Source: Asterella californica (lineage: Eukaryota; Streptophyta; Marchantiopsida; Marchantiales; Aytoniaceae). Taken from it: a stretch of 64,000 nucleotides of DNA. Below are positions 10,386 to 20,605 of the stretch, piece after piece (the first letter of the stretch is position 1; each line of letters begins with the position of its first letter). The stretch spans positions 6,572,001 through 6,636,000 of the forward strand of contig JAYKYS010000007.1 of assembly GCA_036924285.1 (NCBI GenBank), written 5' to 3'. Under the pieces are notes generated by a model that had not been told where the DNA came from, ran no database searches, and saw only the letters and a program-made list of their open reading frames with translations. Both the position numbers and the translations under genes were made by a program.

Positions 10386-11800
10386 TAAGTATTAACAAAA
10401 AGACGGTCATACCTTGAATGAGAAATCGAATAAGTTGTTATTCTTCGAGTGTTCTCCAGAATTAACCGAGGAACAGGCAGAGAATATTTACTAAAGCTTT
10501 TTACAAATGACATCCCTTAGTAAATCGTGGACTATCACCCATGAAGTAAAAGAGAAAGGTATGAAACCAGATGCCACAAACATAGCAGTCTTAATCATAA
10601 TGAAGAGATGAGATCCCTATTATCCCAACGATCATGTTATATCAACTTCAGGAAACTTTTGGTCATTTTCTGCTATCAGAAAAAACATATATGTTATTTG
10701 GAATTATAATACATTAAAGTGTTTCAAAAATAAATTTGTTTGTAAGGGTTATTATTAAATGATAACTGTATCTAGAGTTGTAAGATGGTCTAGACATAAC
10801 CTATAAAGCAAGAATGGACAGACATGTTTCTGGAAGCTATAAGTTTGAGAGGTTGCTAACAAACACCTGTTAATTTAAACCAAACATTAATTTATTACCT
10901 AAAATTTAGATAATAAAGTTATATATTGAGATGAATTAAATAATATGCATGCTAGGTGGAACAAAATACTAATTTAAGGGTATTAGCAGCCACTAACAAA
11001 AACCAGGTGCTCGCTAATCAAAACAGGAACTCTAAGAAGACTCTGGAATTTCAGGAACTTACATAGGAGAGAAACTGGCCGAAATAGGATATCATGGATT
11101 TAGATTGATGTCGATTTTATGAGATTCTTCTATTTCAAAAACTTACTGAAATATTATTAAAAAAGATTAGACAATTAGGGGACTTTCTTATAAGTAGACT
11201 ATAATCTGATTTCGGATTGGTGGTCAAATTCTGATAATATGCTATCAGCTTTGAGAGAAATTAAATTTTGATATTTTATAGAATTAAGATGATTAAATGA
11301 AACAAGATACTAATAACAATACTTAACATATATTTTACTAAAGATGGAAAAAATATAACACAAAAATAAATAATATTTTTAATTTATAAATATATGTAGA
11401 CTATACGCTATATTAGGAAATATATCATCCATGGAGTTAATGGACCATTCGTTTTCGTGCTCTCAGTTATACATAACGACACTTATATTTTGCTTTTTGC
11501 TTTTTATTTGTTTGTTCTTGGAGCTGTTGAACGACACTAATATTGAGTTGGTTAGTTCTAAATAAGCTACAGTCCATATAGACATAAAGTTCGGGTTCAA
11601 TACGTTGATACGTTGATCTACTAATTTGTGCATGTATTGTACCCTTTCTCTCGATTGAGGTAATGGCGACTTCTGTGTATATATATCTGAGATCATAAGA
11701 ATATTATGTATTTCTACGGGATGAAGCGGCAGCCAAGAACAGGCGAATGGCATATCGATGCACTCTTGCATGCTTTTGAAAATCGGTGATGTACGGATTG
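10386..11800. other. AT-rich intergenic region
   Basis: AT-rich sequence with no recognisable gene. A minus-strand open frame of 119 codons at 11463-11822 lies just downstream of the decarboxylase stop. It has no family signature and is more likely its 3' untranslated region or chance. Confidence 0.5.
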
Positions 11801-11827
11801 GAACTCTTTTCTTTAGTTGCAAAGGTT

Positions 11828-12985
11828 TTAGTGGATCACTGAGTCGTTCTCAGCTCCACGATCCTCTACTGATAAGATCTGGGCGAATTCACTGACGAGC
11901 TGTAGAGGATACGTAGGTCCTGCATCACGGTCGGCAATAACTGGGTCGACATACGAGTTACCTGTCTGTGGGAACGAGGATGATCCACTCGGACCCTTGT
12001 AGTATTTGGAAGGGGAGAGATGAACTTCTTGGGGGTCCTTGAGAACCCACTGAGAGAGGAAGTGCACACCGTGGAGTTCTTGCATGTCCAGGTCCAGAGT
12101 CAGGCTGACTGAGATGCCACTCGGATCAGTCCAGCTTATGACGTAGCGGTTTGAGCCGATGAGCCGGACTATGAAAGCTTCTTGGCCCATTATTAAGTGC
12201 CAAGCACCTCCAAAGCTCGAGCGGATCTTGTAATCGATGGAGTATGCGCTCCGCACATAGAGCTCATGCTGCCATCCGTTCTGGTATGTGTAAACCAAGA
12301 GCTTACCTACGAGATGGCTCGTGTCTCGAGACCCCCAGTTTTCTCCGAAATGGGCTAGCTTATGGGCGAGATTATTTTTCTCACAAATCTTCTCCAAAGT
12401 GGGTGCAAACTCTGCAGGAGATACGCTGATCACTTGCTCCACGTCCACTCCAGCATCTTCTACGAGTATCATCTCGGCAAATTCGTCCACCACCTCGATT
12501 GGGTAGGTTGGTCCGGCATCCCTGAGCCTCAACATTTCATCCAAGTGATCATTCTGGAACAAAGCCGTCAAGGTTCCATGCTGGTGAACCCAGTGTGGGA
12601 AGAAAATCACTCCATGGTGTTGTCTTTTTTCCAGATTAATGCAAAGAGACACGGCGGTGCCAGTGGGTTCGGCCCAGCTGATTTTGAAGCGATCATTACC
12701 AGACAGTTGAACCACGTTCACTTTCTGGTTTTTAACCCAGCGTCTGGCTACTGGACCTGAGTGGAGGCGGTAGTCTATGGTAGTGCCATTTTTCAAGTAT
12801 AACTCGTACAACCAACCGTTCTCGTAACTGTAAATCAGACGTTTTCCAGTGATTTGGCTCAAATCTTGAGCTCGAGATCTAGACGACTGCCCCTTTGTTT
12901 CTTGAGGCACGATCAGCTCATCACGCACCTTCTTGGACAGGTCATCAGTGGTAGGCAGGATATCGATCATCTGATCATCACCCAT
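11828..12985 (-). CDS. Two-domain phenolic acid decarboxylase (second domain catalytically degenerate)
   Basis: The protein (385 residues from the Met at 12985) contains two tandem phenolic acid decarboxylase domains, a beta-barrel family typical of bacteria and fungi, about 160-180 residues per single-domain enzyme. Domain 1 (about residues 43-170) has [25 protein letters not shown] and [10 protein letters not shown]. It keeps the two Tyr, the Arg before Trp and the Glu used in decarboxylation of p-coumaric and ferulic acids to vinylphenols. Domain 2 (about 224-375) keeps VYTYQNGW but has GGAWH in place of the Arg and SWTDPSG in place of the Glu, so it is probably inactive. Both end with the repeated RDAGPTYP block. 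The family is a homodimer, so the fusion may act as a built-in dimer. The frame is open to 13036 without an ATG; a splice acceptor at 13024-13025 may bring in an upstream exon, so the true start is uncertain. Confidence 0.88.
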   Translation of the reverse strand: MGDDQMIDILPTTDDLSKKVRDELIVPQETKGQSSRSRAQDLSQITGKRLIYSYENGWLYELYLKNGTTIDYRLHSGPVARRWVKNQKVNVVQLSGNDRFKISWAEPTGTAVSLCINLEKRQHHGVIFFPHWVHQHGTLTALFQNDHLDEMLRLRDAGPTYPIEVVDEFAEMILVEDAGVDVEQVISVSPAEFAPTLEKICEKNNLAHKLAHFGENWGSRDTSHLVGKLLVYTYQNGWQHELYVRSAYSIDYKIRSSFGGAWHLIMGQEAFIVRLIGSNRYVISWTDPSGISVSLTLDLDMQELHGVHFLSQWVLKDPQEVHLSPSKYYKGPSGSSSFPQTGNSYVDPVIADRDAGPTYPLQLVSEFAQILSVEDRGAENDSVIH

Positions 12986-13036
12986 ATAACAGGTTCTTCT
13001 TCTAAAAGTGGTGCGTACCCCACCTACAGGAGACAA

Positions 13037-15040
13037 TCATATCAGATCGTTAGTCAGGTCGAGAAGCAACGCAGTGCAGATCATTCAATGTGCAAGATTG
13101 ATATGTATAGTACATACTGGAACCTAACCAACTCGGAGAATAAACAGACATCTACAAAGTCCATTTTCAGTTTCCAGCTAGCTGACAGATCGATATCTGA
13201 TGGCTCCTGTAAATGTATTACTTTGCCCTCAAACACCTGAAGCTTCCTCGATCTAGCGGCTGCTGATATCATCATTGAATTTCGCGGACTTCATCCCACC
13301 CCACATGAATTCTAGTTAAGAGCCTCCACAAACACGTCCGCAGTGACATAAGCATACTATATATAATAGAAGAAGAGAGCTTTCACCTTAAGCTTCAGCT
13401 TCCACTCGACCCTGAGAACACACAAGGCCGGCCTTCGTTGGGAATTTCAGACTCCAGCCTCAAGCTGCAGAATCCTGGAACCTGTCAATTGCAACTTGAG
13501 CGAACAAGTATCTCCGGGTTCTGTTGTTGACTTCGGACGGCCACTGTTAAGCAAGAAGTGAGGAAGGGTGCTCAAGGCATTCAACGCTTTTAAACCCCTT
13601 AGAGGGTTACGTGACCCGAAATCTGATGTGGCATTCGCAACTGGCAGGCTGCGATCTCAGGACTTGAATGTGTCACTCTGGATTTTTGTTTCAGTGAATC
13701 CTGGAACTGCTGAATGTATGATTCGATGCTTCTCACGCATACGATCTGGCTTCTTATGCTTTCCCCCAGGACGTATGAGGTACAACTTGGTTGGTACAAC
13801 TCTGGATTCTTGGTACAACTACAATCGAACTGATTTGCATGAACTATATTTTACATGATTAATTACAACCCCAAATGTCACACAGTCATATATAACTTTG
13901 ACCGAAATTTGGAGAATTGCCCCGCTACAGTGGTCACATCACCAGACAAAGTTCGACTCATGACTGGTTAGAGGGAACGGAAACTAAATAAAGGCTCTCA
14001 CTCTTTCAGCCGTTTACATCAGTGCGGAGCTACCTGGGAAGTCAACGTTTCTCAACTGTGCAGCTAGCTTGGGTGCGCATGTGGGATCGTCTCAATCGCT
14101 CGAGAATTCCCAGGGTTGTGGGAGAAAAATCCAGCCGTACGTCTACCTCCAAAGAGATCAAACCTGCCACATTGCGGTCGATATCCATTACTATTGAATC
14201 TGAATCTGCACTCCTCAGCGCTATTACTGCGAGTATTCGATTACTTAATAATGTTACTGTAATTAGTGTTAACAACATTATCTGTGGTTTTCGTGAGAGA
14301 AGATAAATATAACACTAATTATTTCTTGTTTCAACAAAGGGCGACAGTACGCCACGAAACTTTATTAAGTGAGGAAATAAAGAACATCGGGGCATAGCAT
14401 CACGAAGAGCATGCCTCTGGACAAGAGACTCCCAAGTTGTGTTTATTAGAGGGAGACTCAAGCGCAAGGTACAGCCAGCCCTCAGTGTTGAACGTCAGGC
14501 AGCCGATAAATGCCTATGGGACCACCAACTAGTTAACTAACGAGAGAGGTGGCGGACTAGTCCGCAAGCTGTAATATAGATATTAATAGTAATGAAAATC
14601 AAAACAGTGCCGAAAGACCGAGGAAAAACGAAGCCCGAGCACACTAATAATAAAGGGCAGAAGCCATAGCAGTCATCGATAGCAGTGGAAAGCAGAGCCA
14701 AAAGAACAAAGCGAAACGAAGCCAGAGCACAGTAATCATAACGGGCAGACGCCATAGCAGTCGTCGATAGCTGTCGCAGTAGGCGGGCTGTATGTATGCT
14801 AGGTTGAAGCTGAGTGAAGAGAAAAAAGTGTCTTAGTGATCCTGTGGAGTGCATGGAGTGTCGCTGCAGCATTCTAAATTTCTTATCACCAACAGCAGAA
14901 ACAATCGCCGAACGTAAATAGTGAAGTGTTAGAAAACAAGATTTGTGAACTGTAAATACAGATATAGACTGAAGAAAATGGCAGGAACAACGGTGCAACC
15001 AGGAGCACCAGAGGAAATAGAGCAGCAGTAGCAGTTGTGG
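13037..15040. other. Intergenic region with an 88-bp tandem duplication
   Basis: No convincing gene. A partial tandem repeat of period 88 lies at 14625-14776: GAAGCCCGAGCACA and GAAGCCAGAGCACA start the two units, and both contain GCCATAGCAGTC. A 153-codon minus-strand frame at 14537-14998 spans this repeat and is rejected as a gene. The stretch 13080-13280 on the minus strand may contain the first exon or 5' leader of the decarboxylase. Confidence 0.5.
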
Positions 15041-15960
15041 TTACGCGCGAGAAGCCGTAGTATAGCTAGGAAGGGGATCTCCCTGTAGTACTGTGTGTAT
15101 TCCCGAACTCAAATCCGGACATGCATTAGCAAGTAGTAACCATACCGGAGGTCGTGCAAAGCAGAGAATGAAGACATGTGACGTATCCCCCAGTGGATGT
15201 GAGCAAGCAGTGCAGGGTTGCACTATTTGCAAAACCAATGCTGTTCGCTCACTTGTAGAGACGTCTCTTACATATAAGAGACGCCAACATTTTTGTAAAA
15301 CGTCTCTTACATGTAAGAGATGTCAAATGAAAATTGAAGCCTCACGGTGTAAGCCCGAAGTATGTAAAGTAGTCCATAAAACAGTCCATCGCTGAGTTGA
15401 TCAATCAATTCCTCATCGTGAATTTAGACCGTCATGTAGTAAGTCCTGATTGTGCGAGACAAACGAAGCTACAGTTCTGAAACTGGCAGTGTAAACCTTG
15501 CCTGAAATCACCTCTGTTGCGGTCGGAGTGACAACCAATTCGCTGGCTGCAGCCAGTCGTCTGCATGAAGAATTGTGATCCCAACGAGCCACGGACCAGC
15601 CAGCCTATGAAGAAATGTTGGCATAACAGACTGTGTCTGCAAGGCAGTAATAAAGTCTTCCTTCAAGTTGGATATCCCCAGGCTGACTAGCCTCTTCTGA
15701 ACTTGTTTCACAGTAAAGTTAGCTCGTCTCTCTGGAACCGCGGACCATGAAATAGTGTGTGAGCGCTGTAAAAGATTGAGGAACTGCCGAAGCGAAAATG
15801 GAGCAAGAACAGTTATAACAGGTGGGTCCTAAACGAACTGAGTAGAAATTTGGATCCATGCTTTGAATAAGCGAGTTGCTAAGGTGGAGCTAGGTATACG
15901 CTGTGGTGGATGTAACAGGCAAGCAATGGCGAAAGGCAAAAACCTGTAAAAATATTTACG
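15041..15960 (-). pseudogene. Possible LINE-type retrotransposon remnant
   Basis: On the minus strand 15238-15041 encodes CTACSHPLGDTSHVFILC followed by ARPPVWLLL. This resembles the Cys/His zinc-binding segment after the reverse transcriptase of plant LINEs (C-x2-C...H...C then W). A second coding-like piece, VKQVQKRLVSLGISNLKEDF, lies at about 15720-15660 in another frame. No YxDD box is visible, so the assignment is tentative. Two copies of a 22-bp palindrome (15262-15283 and 15301-15322, centred on CTTACATRTAAG) interrupt the region. Confidence 0.35.
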
Positions 15961-16099
15961 GGAGTTAGGGCAATTCCAGAAAATCTAGGTTTGAGTGGTC
16001 TCTATACACGCTAAATACGGTAAGGAGTATACTTTTCTTCCACTACGGTAGCCTTAATTCAGATGTTTCAACTTACCGCATTTGCAACTCCAAAGATTT

Positions 16100-17500
16100 A
16101 CTTGACAGCACCCTTTTTAACTTTGCATTAGTTGATCCCACCATTTTTTATTTTTTATTAGTTGATTGCACCTTTGACAAGTTATAACAAATTTAGTATG
16201 TCAAAATATCACATCATTAGAATACGATAAGTGTAAATTAATCTTCAATCATGTATCTGCTCGAAAGTTCAATCTAATATACTTTTACAATAAATTATTA
16301 GCTCAAATTATTTCTTATTTATTTTAACGTCATGTCTTTGCATTGCAGAAAACCTTCTGAACCTACTGTTTTCAAATACTTTTACAACAGATTATCAACC
16401 CAAATTATTTTCTTAGTGCAATGTCCTTATATTGCAGAAAACTTTTTGAACTTGCTGTTTCCAGTTAAAAGTGCGATCAAATAACGCCAAGTCAAAAAAG
16501 ATGAGGTAAAATCCAAATTTCAAACCCAAATTTTCTTTACATTACGATAAACCTGTTTCTTATTTATCTTAATGCAATGTCTTTACATTGCGATAAACAT
16601 GCTGTTTCTTGTTTAGGGTGCAATCAAGTAATTCAAATTCGACAAATGTATTAAGGGTGCGGTAAGTAAATATCTGCATGCAACTCTGAAACAGATATTG
16701 ATACATGAACAACAACCTTTCTGTTAATTTTCGGCCTGAACCCATTTGTGTCACTACGGTTTCACGAGACTCAGCACCGTCCATCTGTAGCCTTCAATCA
16801 CCACAGAGACCTGTATGCGTAGTCGGCAGCTGTAGTGCATGATCGGTTACGACACTGAGTTAGAGCTTAGTGTTGCAAAGAATCGGTGTCAGGCTAATGA
16901 GAAACCGTGGAAAACAGCAGTGATTGTCGTGGATTGTTGCTTCGTCGGTTACTATCATGCCACATTGTTTACGTCATGTACACACTGTCGTGTTTCGGAA
17001 ACAGGGTGTTTGACACAGTAAACGACGGGGCACAGAACGACGGGAATCAAGCTCACGATTAGTGTCTATATCTCAGCGGAAACTGTAACCAAGAAGTGGC
17101 TTGCAAGCGTTATGCGTATACATCTCCTCCAGACCACATGGATTCTTGCTCTAACTAAAACGGAACGGGCTACGGGCTACAGTCCAGCTGGAAGCTAAGC
17201 CCCTGTAACCTTCCGCATGACCCACAGCTCGATCCCAGCTCCATCCACTCATCCAAATAGATTCAGTCTGTACACATCGGAACTCAGCGCGGAACAGCGC
17301 GCGAGTTTGTGGACGACCGCAATATAGATGTGTGCATACGGAAAACGCTGACCTTTAACAACGTCATGCATGCTCGGACTGCCCCTCACTGCATACCGAG
17401 TGAGGTGAATCGGGCACGTATTTGACGTTAGAAAGTTACGCGTACGCATTCTATCGGGGATATGAAGCAGAAGCACAAGCTGAAGATCGAGAAGATGTTT
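16100..17500. repeat. AT-rich region with diverged tandem repeats
   Basis: Three diverged copies of a roughly 100-bp unit can be followed between about 16290 and 16640. Each contains a version of AATGTCTTTACATTGC (also ATGTCTTTGCATTGC and ATGTCCTTATATTGC) followed by a run around GCTGTTTC. No gene was recognised in the surrounding sequence. Confidence 0.5.
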
Positions 17501-17591
17501 CTGATAGCTAGGAACGAATGTATAAGTGCGGTTCTATTGCTAGGGTGTGGTTGAAGTAGCCAGAAGTGAGAGACTGGAAGCAGGGAAGAGA

Positions 17592-18110
17592 CTACACTCG
17601 AGCCCGCTGATTATGCAGTTTTTCACCGCCCACTGAGACGACAATTCCATCATTGTCCACGTAGCACCAATCTCCGGGCTGGATTCGACAGCCTGCAAAC
17701 ACGACTGGGACATCCCTTTCTCCCTGACCTTTCTTGTTGCTCTTGACAGGATGCGATGCCAACGCCCTGACTCCGATGTCGGTGGCGTTGATCTCGTCAA
17801 CATCGCGGCAGCAGCCGTTGACGATAATTCCTGCCCACAAATTCTGACACGCGAGGGTGCCGAGTAATCCTCCTAGCAGTGCACACCGAGTGCTGCCACC
17901 GCCATCAACCACCAAAACCTTCCCTGCGCCGGGTTCTTCTAGGGCTTTTCGCACCGATGTGTTGTCTTCAAAGACCTTCACTGTACTCACAGGACCGTGA
18001 AAGTGTAGACGCTTTCCGTAGGTTTTGAATATCGGAGCTAAGACGACCACTTTGCCATTGGCAATCCTGTCCATGTGCTCATCGCACAGATCGGTCGTAA
18101 GCAAACTCAT
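17592..18110 (-). CDS. RraA-like protein (putative 4-hydroxy-4-methyl-2-oxoglutarate aldolase family)
   Basis: An intronless 172-residue protein that matches the plant 'regulator of ribonuclease-like' family along its whole length (plant members are about 166 residues). Recognisable blocks are FKTYGKRLHFHGPVSTVKVF, EDNTSVRKALEEPGAGKVLV, VDGGGSTRCALLGG, WAGIIVNGCCRDVDEI, GVRALASHPVKSNKKG and GDWCYVDNDGI. The G-X20-R-D spacing from the second Gly of LGG to RD in NGCCRDVDE is the metal and substrate-binding signature of the aldolase branch. Proteins of this family either cleave HMG/oxaloacetate-type substrates or, in bacteria, restrain RNase E; the role in plants is not settled. The start at 18110 fits the family N-terminus. 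It looks intact. Confidence 0.93.
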   Translation of the reverse strand: MSLLTTDLCDEHMDRIANGKVVVLAPIFKTYGKRLHFHGPVSTVKVFEDNTSVRKALEEPGAGKVLVVDGGGSTRCALLGGLLGTLACQNLWAGIIVNGCCRDVDEINATDIGVRALASHPVKSNKKGQGERDVPVVFAGCRIQPGDWCYVDNDGIVVSVGGEKLHNQRARV

Positions 18111-19990
18111 CGTTCAGAACTTTTATTGTTCACACTCCTGGACGACGATCCTGTTTTAGGGTCACCTGCCAAACCAAGGCCATCCAACTTATTAGCTGGT
18201 CGCCAAGTGGACGTGCTACGAAATGCTGCTGTATGTTCGATGACAAATAATGGCTGCGTGCCAGATCGAGGACAGTCTTCCTCATCGTCAGAGGAGAGAA
18301 ATATCGACGGATCCGTCACCAGAAGTGATGAAGAATGTGGAAAGGGAATTTCTCTCGGATTCTCTGGGCAGATAGAAGCTCCCGAAGACACTCAAAGGCT
18401 TACTGGACCAATTAACTTTTTTTTGTTGTCCGCTCCTTGAGAATCCAGACAGTGGATTTTCTCCACTGCTTTGCCCCACTGAAATTCTCTACAGGGTTTG
18501 GACCAAAGAAAAACTGACACAAGCCTCAAACCCACCGACTCTCCACTTTCACCGCCTCAGGCTCCTGGGCCGAACGATGTTACTGCTACCTTGGATACAG
18601 TAATGTAAGAGACTAAGTTCAACCAGAAGCAAATAGCTGAGGGATAGTTGATACCCCAATATTGCGATGAAACTCATCTTTGATATATGATTCATTCTAA
18701 AACTGTACAAGCGAGTGCATTCGGTATTGTTTGTTCCATGGATTCCTGGATACTCCTCAGGTTATCAGCTAAAAGACCACGATACTGGCACGGTTCAGAG
18801 AATCCCACATCAGGACTCTCTGAACCTTAAAGACGAAATGAATGGACAGATCTTCGGAGCCTCCGTTCGTCAATCCTCTAAAAGTCCGACTCTACATAGA
18901 CTTGATTCAACGGTCGACACAACAGAAAACCAGCAACGTATTCCACCAGTGATAAGAAGTGTGTGATTTATCGGCTGATGCAAGACGAGATCGCACGAGG
19001 AGACGTCCAGCAACACATTCCATCAATCGATTATAAGGACAAGGTGGCTATTCGTCAGATGGATCGAACCTGAGCTCCAGAGGCGATCACTGCAGCATAC
19101 ACTTCGCTGCAACGGCTTCGTCTCCACACTGGCTTCTGCTCCTTCTGCACTTCACAACATTCACCACTGGAGTTTGAAGTGCAGTAAAAGATCAGCGAGA
19201 ATGCCATTTTTGGCCAGTGACCGCCAATCCTATCATAGATTTTACAGCAGAATGAGCGACTGACAACTGTCGCTTGAACCTAGGACAAACTAAGATCGTT
19301 AGGTTGTTACTACGCCTTAAACGCCAAAATAAAAGGTGGGAGGACGCATCCCCACCACCCCCTGTAGTCTTAGAGGCCCACCGCACCACCCCAGGGAACT
19401 TCCATGGCGCGCAAGCACATGGTGGCGGCTACATCATCTTCTGCAACTTGCTTTTGACTTCGTTCTATGGAATCGTACGTCACTCTTTACGGTTCACATT
19501 TTAACATACCCTAAACCACAAGTGCGGCTATATTAGCGGTGGGATCCCCACCGCTAAGCATTCTTAACCAGAATTAAGTAGATTCGACTCTGGCGGGGCC
19601 CCTGTAGGTTTTGCGTCACATTGTCACGACGTTCATACGACACGTCATGTATCCGCCAGGGTATTGAAATGACCAGCATACGATAAGCTTCAAAATGAGG
19701 CCATGATATCATCTTTCTGATACCAAACTGCTGAGAAAAATGCTCTAGAAGGAAGATGAATGAGAGCTTTGGAAAAAGAATATTCGTTTTTTTGAATTTC
19801 GAAATGTTCTACTCCATAATAATTTTGGTTACAGTGACCATGTCACACTCTACAATGATATTTCTGATGTCGAAAAATGTTAATTAGATCTCCGATTGAA
19901 AATCAGAGATCGGGTAGGTTGGCCGTTAGTTTGTTCAGATGCCGAAGTTATTTATTTGCGTCGGCAAAAAAAAATTCCAGTGAGGGGTCA
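18111..19990. other. Intergenic region upstream of the RraA-like gene
   Basis: No gene recognised. A minus-strand frame at 18107-18391 is open but has no ATG start; it may be leader sequence. Hairpins occur at 18792-18826 (9-bp arms GGTTCAGAG / CTCTGAACC) and 19534-19556 (10-bp arms around TAGCGGTGGG). Confidence 0.5.
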
Positions 19991-20005
19991 AGTACGATCG
20001 ATCGC

Positions 20006-20178
20006 CTGGCTAGCCACTAGATCACATCTGGCCAGTGGTCTGGCTAACCAGTGGCCAGAAGCGAAGTCTGGCGACTGACCAGAAGGCTGGCCAGCCAGTC
20101 GCGAGGTAGGCTGGTCTGGCGCCTGGCCAGTGGCTGGCCGAAACCGAAGGCTGGCTAGTGGCTGGCCAGCCACTAGCC
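20006..20178. repeat. Cluster of palindromic CTGGCCAG/TGGCTAG motifs
   Basis: Within about 170 bp the 8-bp palindrome CTGGCCAG occurs four times (20028, 20087, 20122, 20162), mixed with CTGGCTAG, CCAGTGGCC and GCCACTAG variants. It ends in a perfect 26-bp palindrome at 20153-20178 (half-site GGCTAGTGGCTGG). It sits about 430 bp upstream of the transposase-like remnant at 20606, where subterminal binding sites of a DNA transposon would lie. Confidence 0.8.
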
Positions 20179-20605
20179 GCTATCCTGTCTCTTTCGAGGC
20201 AGAAGGGCTGACGGCGGCTCTCCTATCAGAGCCGTCTTGTCTTCGAGGAGAGGTCTTCCTCCCGAATCCCTCCCGAACCTCCAAGACACCTGAAAACATC
20301 CGATTTTTCTCATTCAGTTTCTTCTCTTTTTATCATTTGATCTCGTTTTCAGTCTTAGCCAGGTTTCTTCTCTAGTTTCAACTTTGGAATGTCTTTAGAA
20401 CTACAGTCTATAAGATAGAGTTGTGATAGAGATTTCTTATGCACATTAGCACATAGTTCAAAGTAGCACTTAGTCTATTTGGAGACTCTTATGATATAAT
20501 ATATTTCATGTAGAATTTAATAATTTTTTTTTCTTTATATTATGTAGATTACTTTTGAGAATTCCTTTTTCTCATGTATGAGTATAGTTTTTCAGTGATA
20601 TTATT

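Noticed and set aside
12986..13036. Extending the decarboxylase start to 13036
   Set aside because: The frame is open but the first codon there is not ATG, and a splice acceptor lies at 13024-13025. Met at 12985 is the first in-frame ATG.
14537..14998. 153-codon minus-strand open frame
   Set aside because: It runs across an 88-bp tandem duplication, has a patchwork composition and matches nothing I know.
15262..15322. CRISPR-like repeated palindromes
   Set aside because: Only two copies, in a plant nuclear sequence, with no array or cas genes.
15093..15395. 100-codon plus-strand frame with repeated TSLTYKRRQ/TSLTCKRCQ
   Set aside because: The repeat is simply the translation of the duplicated 22-bp palindrome, and the opposite strand looks more coding-like.
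18107..18391. Open frame overlapping the RraA-like start by four bases
   Set aside because: No ATG at its beginning and no recognised domain; most likely leader sequence.
19988..20173. Pro/Gln/Arg-rich minus-strand frame across the CTGGCCAG cluster
   Set aside because: Its composition follows from the repeated motif; no start context or domain.
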